Under the pieces are notes generated by a model. The model did no database searches. It was not told the DNA's origin and was given only the letters and a program-made list of their open reading frames with translations. Below are positions 44,369 to 53,062 of a DNA stretch of 64,000 nt, piece after piece; the first letter of the stretch is position 1, and each line of letters opens with the position of its first letter. A program made the position numbers and the translations under genes. Origin of the DNA: Tabrizicola sp. TH137 (GTDB lineage: Bacteria; Pseudomonadota; Alphaproteobacteria; Rhodobacterales; Rhodobacteraceae); assembly GCF_002855575.1 (NCBI RefSeq), contig NZ_PKRQ01000005.1, positions 124,001-188,000 on the forward strand. The letters are read 5' to 3'.

Positions 44369-44404
44369 TGTGCCGCAAACTGTGCCGCAAACTGTGGCCA
44401 CGCA
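44369..44404 (+). repeat. 12-base tandem repeats upstream of parA-like gene
   Basis: Three units: TTGTGCCGCAAA, CTGTGCCGCAAA, CTGTGGCCACGC. The final two align base for base with the array upstream of rne at 7107-7155 (minus strand), including the terminal TGTGGCCAC. It starts 96 bases upstream of the ParA start. Confidence 0.7.
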
Positions 44405-44528
44405 GCGCACGCTGGGGGCGCGGTTCTGGTTAACCATGCAGTCAGGCCATAGGCTGAGGTTATGGGACGGTGACAGGCGGGGGGTGGATGGCTAGGCTGG
44501 CGGACGACGACATGGAAAGGATTGCCCG

Positions 44529-44681
44529 ATGCAGATGGCACCGATGCGAAAGACCGGGATCGCGGCGCTGATCGCCCTTCTCACCCTGCCCGCCTGCGCG
44601 CCCGTCGTGCTTGTCGGCGCCGGGGCGGTGGCGGCGGATACGGTGGTGGAAGAGACGCAAGGGGGGGATGGGTTGTTTTGA
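44529..44681 (+). CDS. 50-residue lipoprotein
   Basis: ATG at 44529 preceded by GGAAAGGA. Product: basic start MQMAPMRKTG, hydrophobic signal and lipobox LPACAPVV, so the mature protein begins at Cys24 and is only 27 residues long. The segment CAPVVLVGAGAVAADTVVEE resembles the start of BON-domain (OsmY/DolP-like) lipoproteins, so this may be a degenerate or truncated relative. Stop TGA at 44679. Flanked downstream by palindromic repeats. Confidence 0.7.
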   Translation: MQMAPMRKTGIAALIALLTLPACAPVVLVGAGAVAADTVVEETQGGDGLF

Positions 44682-44688
44682 GGGGTTT

Positions 44689-44779
44689 GGCGGGGTCAAC
44701 CCCGCCCTACGGCGAGGGGCGGTGCGTGGGGACCACGCACCCTACGGGCGGGGCGCGGTAGGGCGGGGTTCACCCCGCC
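44689..44779. repeat. GC-rich palindromic repeat, copy 1
   Basis: Three hairpins in a row: GGCGGGGT/ACCCCGCC (44689-44706), GGTGCGTGG/CCACGCACC (44721-44741), GGCGGGGT/ACCCCGCC (44762-44779). The part from 44721 recurs at 45431, and 44757-44790 recurs at 46326. REP-like. Confidence 0.75.
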
Positions 44780-44881
44780 TTGCGCGGGTCGGTTGGGGGA
44801 CCAAGCAACCGAGGGGCGTTCTTGCAAGCCGCCGGGGTCTCGCTAAAGTTGGGCCGGTAGGCAGTCTTTAACGAGTTCCCC

Positions 44882-45136
44882 ATGTTCGCAAAGCCCGACT
44901 CCCTTGCGCCGGATGAAGACGGGTCGGAACGGCGCAGGTTCATCCTGAACGAGAAGTGCAAGGCGCAGAGCGGGTTCTTCTACAATCTCGGCGTGGCGGT
45001 GGTGACCGCCGGACCTGTGGCGAACCCTATCAGCCAGGCCCCGACCTTCCATCCGCCGGGGATCATCCTCTCTTGCGCCGTCGGGACGATCTTCCATCTT
45101 CTGGGGAACAGTCGGCTGGATCAGATGGTGGTGTAG
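44882..45136 (+). CDS. Small membrane protein, unrecognised (tandem 1)
   Basis: 84 residues, not recognised. Charged N-terminus (PDSLAPDEDGSERRRFILNE), then two hydrophobic stretches (FFYNLGVAVVTAGPVANPI and GIILSCAVGTIFHLLGN). No signal peptide. The stop TAG ends one base before the GTG start of the next small gene, so the two are likely translated together. Pairs of small membrane proteins of this kind are often accessory or toxin-immunity like, but nothing here proves that. Confidence 0.62.
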   Translation: MFAKPDSLAPDEDGSERRRFILNEKCKAQSGFFYNLGVAVVTAGPVANPISQAPTFHPPGIILSCAVGTIFHLLGNSRLDQMVV

Positions 45137-45137
45137 T

Positions 45138-45389
45138 GTGACGGCGTTCCTGACAATCCTTGCGATTGGCATCTTCGGCCTGCTGATCGCCGGGGTCAGC
45201 CACATCGGCATTTCCCGCGAACGCAAGGCGCTGCTGGACGCGCGGGCGCGACTGGCGGAGGAAGCGGCAAAGGCGGCAGGGCCGAAAGGCGCATCCGGCA
45301 GGGATTTGCCGCTTTCGGCCCTGGTCCGCACGGGTGGCCGGGCGACACAGGCGGCGCCGAAGCATTATCGGCGGGTTCGGGGGAAGTAG
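45138..45389 (+). CDS. Small membrane protein, unrecognised (tandem 2)
   Basis: 83 residues from a GTG start at 45138. One N-terminal hydrophobic helix (FLTILAIGIFGLLIAGVSHI) followed by a basic, alanine-rich coil (RERKALLDARARLAEEAAKA) and a basic tail. Type II single-span topology with cytoplasmic or periplasmic coil not decided. Coupled to the preceding gene by a one-base gap. Confidence 0.6.
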   Translation: MTAFLTILAIGIFGLLIAGVSHIGISRERKALLDARARLAEEAAKAAGPKGASGRDLPLSALVRTGGRATQAAPKHYRRVRGK

Positions 45390-45430
45390 GGTCTCCGGGT
45401 GGGAGAGAGCTCCGGCGTGTGGCCGGGGGC

Positions 45431-45477
45431 GGTGCGTGAGGACCACGCACCCTACGGGCGGGGCGGTAGGGCGGGGG
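45431..45477. repeat. GC-rich palindromic repeat, copy 2
   Basis: Near copy of 44721-44767: GGTGCGTGAGGACCACGCACC then CTACGGGCGGGGCGGTAGGG. Lies between the convergent genes ending at 45389 and 45478. Confidence 0.7.
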
Positions 45478-46239
45478 TCACTCCTGCTCGATCAGCGTCA
45501 GGAGTTCGGCCACCGTCGGCCCGCCCGGTGATACGAGATCGCCATTCTCGGCCCCCCAATCCCGCAGCGGGCCAAGAACGATGTCATGGTCGAGGAAACG
45601 GCTGCCGATCACCAGGCGCCCCGCGGAATCGAGGTCCGGTTCAAAGGGGCTGGGCGGCAGGCTTGTCGTGCCTTCGGGAAGCTGCGCCTTGAAGGCCTGC
45701 ATGTAGTTCTGGGTGAAGGCCTTGAGTTCCGGCAGCCCCTCATCGGCGGGCAGGGTGTCATAGGCGACCACGATGAAGCCCATCCGATGCCCCGGCAGGG
45801 CCGAAAGATCCTGGTGAAAGCAGGTCACCATCCCCCGCCCGATATTGCGGTCTTCGAAGACGAGATCGAATTCGATCCCCCGCGCCTGCGCCGCCCAGGG
45901 GTTGCTGTCGCGCGGCGCATGGGGGAGCGCGATGGCATCGGCGGCGGCCTTGGCGGCAATGAGGCAGTCGTCATTCGAAAGGCCTCCGGCGAGGAAGATG
46001 GTGAAATTGGGCATCTGGTTTAGCATGGCGCTGCGGAACTCCGCATCGGCCTTGTCGCGTTCGGCGAGGGCGGCATCGCGTTCGGCAAGGGTCACGCCGC
46101 CGAGCAGGTGGATGGCCTGTTCCCGCACCGTGGGCGACATGACGATGCCCCCGACGGAGGCGACCAGCGCCACCAGCGCCGAGAGCGAGGAGAAGAGCGG
46201 CCCATGCGCCACCGCCGCCCGCCGCAACCGCGAAAACAT
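45478..46239 (-). CDS. Unrecognised membrane-anchored protein
   Basis: 253 residues, family not recognised. An N-terminal basic segment and one membrane helix (LFSSLSALVALVASVGGIVM) are followed by a short coiled coil (TLAERDAALAERDKADAE) and a 170-residue domain with alternating strands (NFTIFLAGGLSNDD, GMVTCFHQDLSALPG). No enzymatic motif. Both ends abut copies of the palindromic repeat. Possibly a peptidase- or caspase-like fold from the DLVFEDRN and CFHQD segments, but this is weak. Confidence 0.65.
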   Translation of the reverse strand: MFSRLRRAAVAHGPLFSSLSALVALVASVGGIVMSPTVREQAIHLLGGVTLAERDAALAERDKADAEFRSAMLNQMPNFTIFLAGGLSNDDCLIAAKAAADAIALPHAPRDSNPWAAQARGIEFDLVFEDRNIGRGMVTCFHQDLSALPGHRMGFIVVAYDTLPADEGLPELKAFTQNYMQAFKAQLPEGTTSLPPSPFEPDLDSAGRLVIGSRFLDHDIVLGPLRDWGAENGDLVSPGGPTVAELLTLIEQE

Positions 46240-46325
46240 GTCCGCACCCCGGAAAGCCCACGGGACGGATGGTGACCCGCGCGGCGGCGTGAATCAAGGG
46301 GGATGGGGGGGAGGGCCGGGGTGGT

Positions 46326-46395
46326 GGTAGGGCGGGGTTCACCCCGCCTTGCGCGGGTGGGGTGGGGCGTGTGGCGGGGTGAACCCCGCCCTACC
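46326..46395. repeat. GC-rich palindromic repeat, copy 3, with 23-base inverted arms
   Basis: Arms 46326-46348 and 46373-46395 are exact 23-base reverse complements (each itself containing GGCGGGGT/ACCCCGCC). The left arm plus ten more bases matches 44757-44789. The remaining gap to 46590 holds no gene that I can support. Confidence 0.75.
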
Positions 46396-46590
46396 GCGGG
46401 AAAATGCGTGGGGACCGTGCAGGTCACGGGCGGCCAGAGCGTGCAGTGAAGCCCCCGTCCCGGACTTGGCCGAGGACCTCCCGAGATATACGCAGCAAGG
46501 CTGGGCGCAGAGGATCCGGGTCAGGACCGGAGCGGGGATTATCCAAAGTCAGAAGTAAGGCGAAGCGTCAGGCCCGCGCATGACGGATGA

Positions 46591-48390
<1,800 letters not shown>

Positions 48391-48590
48391 GGCGCGCATA
48401 TAGCCTGTCGGGGAAGGGTCGGAAAGCCCCTCGGCGGGCAAGATCGGCGGGCGTCTGGGGGCCTTGGGCAGATGCGGCGAAATGTGATCCGGCGCGGGGG
48501 CGGGGATGGATTGAAAAAATCCGCCGGATCGGCATACTCCGCCGCAGAAAATGACTGCGGGCACAGGTCCCGCGGCAAGAGGCAGAGACG

Positions 48591-48905
48591 ATGAAAACCA
48601 TCCTTTCCGGCGCGGTGATGGCCGCGCTTTTGCTTACCCTGATGCAGACGGCGGCCCTGGCGGGGCCGATCGAGCGCGCCTGCCTGCGGTCGGACCGCGA
48701 TGCCGCGAACCGGTCGATCTGTTCCTGCATCCAGCAGGTGGCCGACATGACGCTGCGCAATGGCGACCAGCGGCGGGCGGCGAAGTTCTTCTCCGATCCC
48801 GACCGGGCGCATGAGACCTGGCTGTCGCAGCGCGCCAGCGACGATGCCTTCTGGGAGCGCTACAAGAATTTCGGCGCCACGGCCGAGGCCTATTGCGCGG
48901 GCTGA
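48591..48905 (+). CDS. Small secreted protein with three conserved cysteines
   Basis: 104 residues. Sec signal peptide ([23 protein letters not shown]), then a helical mature domain of about 80 residues with cysteines in [19 protein letters not shown] and AYCAG, so two disulfides are possible. Homologues in this order are sometimes labelled arginine transporter, a label with no support in the sequence. Function unknown. Has its own promoter region divergent from lepA. Confidence 0.78.
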   Translation: MKTILSGAVMAALLLTLMQTAALAGPIERACLRSDRDAANRSICSCIQQVADMTLRNGDQRRAAKFFSDPDRAHETWLSQRASDDAFWERYKNFGATAEAYCAG

Positions 48906-48912
48906 GGCGCGA

Positions 48913-49362
48913 CTAGCGCAGCGCGGCGATCAGGCCGCGCGCCGCATCCTCGATCATGTCCAGGGCGCCTTCGTAATCGCCCGTATACCACGGGTCAGGC
49001 ACGTCCTGCCCGTGCTGCGGCGCATGGGCGAGGAACAGTTCCGGCTCTGTCCCGCCCGGCGGGCGCAGGGCGCGGGCATCGCGCAGATTGGCGCGGTCCA
49101 TCACGAGGATGCGGTCAAAGCGGGTGAAATCGGCGGCCTGCAACTGGCGGGCGCGCAGGGCCGAGAGATCATAGCCGCGCGCACGGGCGGCGGTGATTGC
49201 GGCGGGGCTTGGCGGTTCGCCCAGATGCCAGGCGCCGGTGCCGCAACTGTCAACCGTCACCTCCAGCCCTTCGGCGGCGGCCATGTGGCGGAACACGCCT
49301 TCGGCGCTGGGTGAGCGGCAGATATTGCCGAGACAGACGAAGAGGATGCGGGATGCGGTCAT
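48913..49362 (-). CDS. Low-molecular-weight protein tyrosine phosphatase
   Basis: 149 residues, the family size. The N-terminal catalytic loop is CLGNICRS (Cys10, Arg16) and the general acid Asp lies in the VPDPWYTG loop. It acts in the cytoplasm on phosphotyrosine or, in related proteins, on arsenate. No arsenic or capsule genes are nearby, so the phosphatase role is preferred. Convergent with the secreted protein gene, 7-base gap. Confidence 0.94.
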   Translation of the reverse strand: MTASRILFVCLGNICRSPSAEGVFRHMAAAEGLEVTVDSCGTGAWHLGEPPSPAAITAARARGYDLSALRARQLQAADFTRFDRILVMDRANLRDARALRPPGGTEPELFLAHAPQHGQDVPDPWYTGDYEGALDMIEDAARGLIAALR

Positions 49363-49429
49363 CCGCCTTGCCTAGCAAGGCGCGCCATGGTCGGGCAAGG
49401 GCGATGCAGGCGGGAAACGGGGCGGTGCA

Positions 49430-49448
49430 GGGGGGCCGAACGCCCCCC
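49430..49448 (-). terminator. Terminator of the copper genes
   Basis: GGGGGGC-CGAAC-GCCCCCC, perfect 7-base stem, 19 bases beyond the stop of the copper chaperone gene on the minus strand. Confidence 0.6.
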
Positions 49449-49466
49449 CCCCGGCGCGGTCAGGGA

Positions 49467-49997
49467 TCAGCCGCCCGACCCGTGGTTCATGTGCTGCGAA
49501 TGGTCCATGTCGCCATGGCCGGAATGATCCATCATCCCCTCGCCCGGCTTGCGGTCATTGTCCACCACCGCCTCGACCGTGATCTCGCCCGCCTGTTCGA
49601 AGATCAGGGTGACGGGGAAGGTGTCGCCATCGGCCAGTTCCCGCGTCAGGCCCATGAGCATGACGTGATCCCCCCCACGGGCGAGTTCGTGCATCTCGCC
49701 CGCCGCGAGGGGGAAGCCCTCTTCGACATGGATCATCTGCATGACGCCATTGGCATCTTCCCTGTGGGTGTGCAGTTCCACCCGTTCCGCCACATCGGCG
49801 GTGACGCCGATCAGGCGGTCATCGGTTGCGGTGTTGTTGTGCATCATGAGGAAGACGGCGCCGGAGGCCCCGACCTGCCCCATGGAGCGGGCATAGACGT
49901 CATGGACATGCATCCCCTCGGGATGCTCCTGCGCGGTGGCGGGCAGGGAAAAGGCGAATGCAGCCGCCAGCGCGGCAAAGGTCATGCGAAAGGTCAT
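49467..49997 (-). CDS. Periplasmic copper chaperone PCu(A)C
   Basis: Copper(I) metallochaperone for cytochrome oxidase assembly, 176 residues. Signal peptide from the start at 49997 (MTFRMTFAALAAAFAFSLPATA), then the DUF461 domain with H and M ligands around VELHTHREDANGVMQM and the MHELARGGDHVMLMGL block. The C-terminus ends in a His-Met tail (MMDHSGHGDMDHSQHMNHG), a second copper site seen in some relatives. Gene order with the next small DUF2946 protein suggests a copper operon. Confidence 0.93.
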   Translation of the reverse strand: MTFRMTFAALAAAFAFSLPATAQEHPEGMHVHDVYARSMGQVGASGAVFLMMHNNTATDDRLIGVTADVAERVELHTHREDANGVMQMIHVEEGFPLAAGEMHELARGGDHVMLMGLTRELADGDTFPVTLIFEQAGEITVEAVVDNDRKPGEGMMDHSGHGDMDHSQHMNHGSGG

Positions 49998-50061
49998 CGG
50001 ATCGGTCCTGATGTGAAGACTGTGGTTCCTGGGCTTCATCCGCAGGGCACTACCCTGCCGG

Positions 50062-50403
50062 TCAGGTCCGTTCCGGGGGGCCGCGCGCGCTGGGAGAGAG
50101 GGTTTCGCCCGTATCGGGCGCGGCGATCAGGGCCAGCGCCTGCCGTTCCCCGCGCGTCTGCGGGCGCAGCACCGGCGCGGCGGCGGGGGCCTCGCCCGCC
50201 GTGACGGCAAGGCAGTCCGGGCAGTGATGCGGCGTGGGGATCGGGTCACCCATCGCGTTGAGGGTGATCGTCTCTTCCACCCCCGGCGTGCCGCAGAGCA
50301 CGATCTGATGCGCGCCTGCCGATTGCACATGCGCGATGGCCGCCGTGACCGAGGTCAGCGCGAGGCAGAGCGACAGGAAGAGGGCGGCAAGGCGCTGCGA
50401 CAT
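50062..50403 (-). CDS. DUF2946-type small exported protein
   Basis: 113 residues from the ATG at 50403; signal or anchor helix LAALFLSLCLALTSVTAAIA, then CGTPG and the CxxC-type HHCPDCLAV. DUF2946 proteins cluster with copper genes; here the partner is the PCu(A)C gene 65 bases downstream. The two histidines beside the cysteine pair may bind copper (inference). Confidence 0.75.
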   Translation of the reverse strand: MSQRLAALFLSLCLALTSVTAAIAHVQSAGAHQIVLCGTPGVEETITLNAMGDPIPTPHHCPDCLAVTAGEAPAAAPVLRPQTRGERQALALIAAPDTGETLSPSARGPPERT

Positions 50404-50466
50404 GGGCGCAGATTTAGGCGACCCTGGCGGGGATGGAAAGACGGCCAAAGGTCGCGACAGATGGAA

Positions 50467-50493
50467 AAGGCCCCGCCACGGGGGCAGGGCCTT
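50467..50493 (-). terminator. Terminator of rpmB
   Basis: Minus-strand stem AAGGCCCTGCC / GGCGGGGCCTT with one mismatch and loop CCCGT, then TTTTCC. 25 bases beyond the L28 gene. Confidence 0.75.
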
Positions 50494-50517
50494 CGCATTC
50501 CGTCAGGGCCGGGGCGA

Positions 50518-50805
50518 TCAGGCGGCAGCCTGGGCCTTGGCGATGTCCTTCTTGATCTTCAGCGCGGCGGCCGAAAGCTCGTCATCCTTCGCCTTGGCGA
50601 GGAAGGCGTCCAGCCCGCCGCGATGATCCACGGTCCGCAGCGCGGCGGCCGAGATGCGCAGCTTGAAGGACTGGCCCAGCACGTCCGAGATCAGGGTCAC
50701 TTCGTTCAGGTTCGGCAGGAAGCGGCGACGCGACTTGTTGTTCGCGTGGCTCACGGTATTGCCGGTCATCGGGCCCTTGCCCGTCAGTTCGCAGACGCGC
50801 GACAT
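50518..50805 (-). CDS. rpmB: Ribosomal protein bL28
   Basis: Large-subunit ribosomal protein, 95 residues, starting [20 protein letters not shown] at 50805 with AAGGA upstream. The N-terminal SRVCxLTGKxP and [13 protein letters not shown] are diagnostic. The C-terminal extension is of the alphaproteobacterial type. Only one N-terminal cysteine is present, so it is not the zinc-ribbon variant. Confidence 0.98.
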   Translation of the reverse strand: MSRVCELTGKGPMTGNTVSHANNKSRRRFLPNLNEVTLISDVLGQSFKLRISAAALRTVDHRGGLDAFLAKAKDDELSAAALKIKKDIAKAQAAA

Positions 50806-51010
50806 CGTCGTGTTCCTTCGTGTGTAGACGGGACGTGACCCGTAATAGTGGGGGACCCGAGTCACCCCGGGCGTCCGAATTCGATTGAGGGCGTGTAAGT
50901 GGAAAGCCGTCCGGCGTCAAGCGACCCTTGGGCGAATGGCAGGGCGGGAAGCGGGATTTTTTCGCAGGCGCCGGGCGGGGGAGAGGGGAAGAGTAAGGGG
51001 GCCATCCCCC

Positions 51011-51035
51011 ATCGCCCGCGCGGGGCGCGGGCGAT
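51011..51035. terminator. Hairpin after meaB
   Basis: Perfect 11-base stem ATCGCCCGCGC / GCGCGGGCGAT with GGG loop, 37 bases beyond the meaB stop. The rest of 50806-51071 shows nothing. Confidence 0.55.
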
Positions 51036-51071
51036 TCCCCCGGGATATTTCCAGACAGAAAGTGGACAGGG

Positions 51072-52073
51072 TCAGGTCAGGCTGCGCAGCAGGTCTGCGG
51101 CGGCGGCCTCGGGCGTCAGGCGGCCTTCAGTGACGGCCTGCCCCAGCGCCTCCATCCGCGCGCGGGCCGGATCGCGGGTCAGGGCGGCAAGAAGGCCCTG
51201 GCGCACTTCTTCCTCGAACCAGTGGCGGGCCTGGGCGGCGCGGCGGGCGGTCCAGTGGCCGGTCTCGCGCCGCCAGAGGGCCAGCGCCTGCATCTCGTCC
51301 CAGGCGGGCGTGAGACCCGAGGTTTCCAGCGCCGAGACGCAGAGCGCCTTGGGAAACCCTTCCGGGTCTTGCGGGCGGCGACGCAGAAGGCGCAGCGCGC
51401 CCGCGTAATCGGCCATGGTGCGCAGGGCCGCCGGTTTCAGGTCGCCATCGGCCTTGTTGACGAGGATGAGGTCCGCCATTTCCATGATCCCGCGCTTCAC
51501 GCCCTGAAGTTCGTCGCCGCCTGCGGGCGCGAGGAGGAGGAGGAAGAGGTCGCAAAGCTCGGCCACCACGGTTTCGGACTGGCCCACGCCGACGGTTTCG
51601 ATCAGGACGAGGTCGAAGCCCGCAGCCTCGCACAGCGCCACCGCCTCGCGCGACCGGCGGGCGACGCCGCCCATCTGGGCCTGCGACGGAGAGGGGCGGA
51701 TGAAGGCCGCAGGGTCGCGCGACAGGCGGTCCATCCGGGTCTTGTCGCCGAGGATCGACCCGCCGGAGCGGGCCGAGGAGGGATCGACAGCCAGCACGGC
51801 GACGCGCTTGCCCTGCCCCGTCAGCATCAGGCCGAAACTTTCGATGAAGGTGGATTTGCCCACTCCCGGCGTGCCCGACAGGCCCAGCCGCAAGGCCTGC
51901 CGCCCGGCGGCAGGGCTGTCCGGCACCTGGAGCCGCGCCAGCAGGTCAAGCGCCTGCGCCCGGTGATCGGCGCGCCCGCTTTCCACCAGCGTGATGGCCC
52001 GCGCCAGCGCCCGGCGGTCGCCTGCCGCCACGCCTGCGGCCAGTGCCGCCACGTCGAACTCGCCTCTGGCCAT
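51072..52073 (-). CDS. meaB: Methylmalonyl-CoA mutase-associated GTPase MeaB
   Basis: G3E-family GTPase chaperone that guards adenosylcobalamin-dependent methylmalonyl-CoA mutase. 333 residues; Walker A GTPGVGKST (67-75), switch Asp-rich DPSS and LIETVGVGQSE, NKADGD as the guanine motif. The mutase genes are not in the window. C-terminal dimerisation helices around RRAAQARHWFEEEVR. ArgK-type kinase activity is not indicated. Confidence 0.95.
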   Translation of the reverse strand: MARGEFDVAALAAGVAAGDRRALARAITLVESGRADHRAQALDLLARLQVPDSPAAGRQALRLGLSGTPGVGKSTFIESFGLMLTGQGKRVAVLAVDPSSARSGGSILGDKTRMDRLSRDPAAFIRPSPSQAQMGGVARRSREAVALCEAAGFDLVLIETVGVGQSETVVAELCDLFLLLLAPAGGDELQGVKRGIMEMADLILVNKADGDLKPAALRTMADYAGALRLLRRRPQDPEGFPKALCVSALETSGLTPAWDEMQALALWRRETGHWTARRAAQARHWFEEEVRQGLLAALTRDPARARMEALGQAVTEGRLTPEAAAADLLRSLT

Positions 52074-52255
52074 GCCGCCCCCCGGTCTGCCCCTTCGGAC
52101 GATCGCCCTGGGCGATCCCCTGCCGATCAGGCCGCCGCTCGCGCGGAAATGACCGCGGGCGGGGCCTGCGGGGCTTTTTTGCCCGACCGGCGCGGGTTAT
52201 GCCAGTGGCGATACTGGCGGCCCGCCGCCGCAGGAGAGAGAAAGGGCCATCGCCG

Positions 52256-53011
52256 ATGCTGCCGACTGCCCGCCGTCCCGCCCGACCTGTCGCAGGCCTT
52301 GCCCTGACCGCGCTGCTGGCGCTGGCCCTGCCGCCCGCGGCCCCGGCCCAGACCGTGCAGGATCAGGCGCGGTTCGACCTTGTGATGAAGGGGATCACGG
52401 CGGGGAGCCTGACCTTTTCGGCCAATCAGCAGGGCGAGGGCTATGCCGTGGTCGGGCGGCTTGCCTCTTCCGGCATCATGGCGATGATCCGCCGCGTCAG
52501 CTATGACGCCCGCGCCGAAGGGGCGATCCGGGACGGGACCTATATCCCCGCGCGCTATGCCGAGACGGCGGATACCGGCAAGCGGAGTTCGGAATCCGTG
52601 ATGGAATACAAGGGCGGCGTGCCGCAGGTGCGGGTCTATAACCCGCCGCGCGATCCCGCCCCCTGGGATGTGGAGGCAGCGACGCAGGGCGGGACGGTGG
52701 ACCCGCTGACCGCGCTTTATGCCACGCTGCGCGACGTGGCGCCGGGCGGCGAATGCAACCGCGCGCTGAAGATGTTCGACGGGCGGCGGGCGAGCCAGTT
52801 GACGCTGGGGCCGCCGCAGGCGCTGGAAGGCGGGGCGGTGACCTGTTCGGGCGAATATCGCCGCGTGGCGGGATTTGCCCCCGAAGACATGGCCGAGAAG
52901 ACCAGCTTTCCCTTCTCGCTCACCTATCTGCCCGGCGCGGACGGGCGGATGCAGGTGGTGGAGGTGACGATGGACAGCCTCTATGGCAAGGCGCGGCTGA
53001 TCCGGCGCTGA
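52256..53011 (+). CDS. DUF3108 exported protein
   Basis: 251 residues with a signal peptide (AGLALTALLALALPPAAPAQ) and a lipocalin-like all-beta mature part typical of DUF3108: FDLVMKGITAGSLTFSANQ, then TYIPARYAETADTGKRSSES and the C-terminal MQVVEVTMDSLYGKARLIRR. Periplasmic; precise role unknown. Start at 52256 after GAGAGAAAGGG. Divergent from meaB with a 182-base gap. Confidence 0.85.
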   Translation: MLPTARRPARPVAGLALTALLALALPPAAPAQTVQDQARFDLVMKGITAGSLTFSANQQGEGYAVVGRLASSGIMAMIRRVSYDARAEGAIRDGTYIPARYAETADTGKRSSESVMEYKGGVPQVRVYNPPRDPAPWDVEAATQGGTVDPLTALYATLRDVAPGGECNRALKMFDGRRASQLTLGPPQALEGGAVTCSGEYRRVAGFAPEDMAEKTSFPFSLTYLPGADGRMQVVEVTMDSLYGKARLIRR

Positions 53012-53062
53012 GCCTCGCGGCTGCCCTCTGGCCCTGCGCGGCGCGCGCCGCGATAAGGGGGC

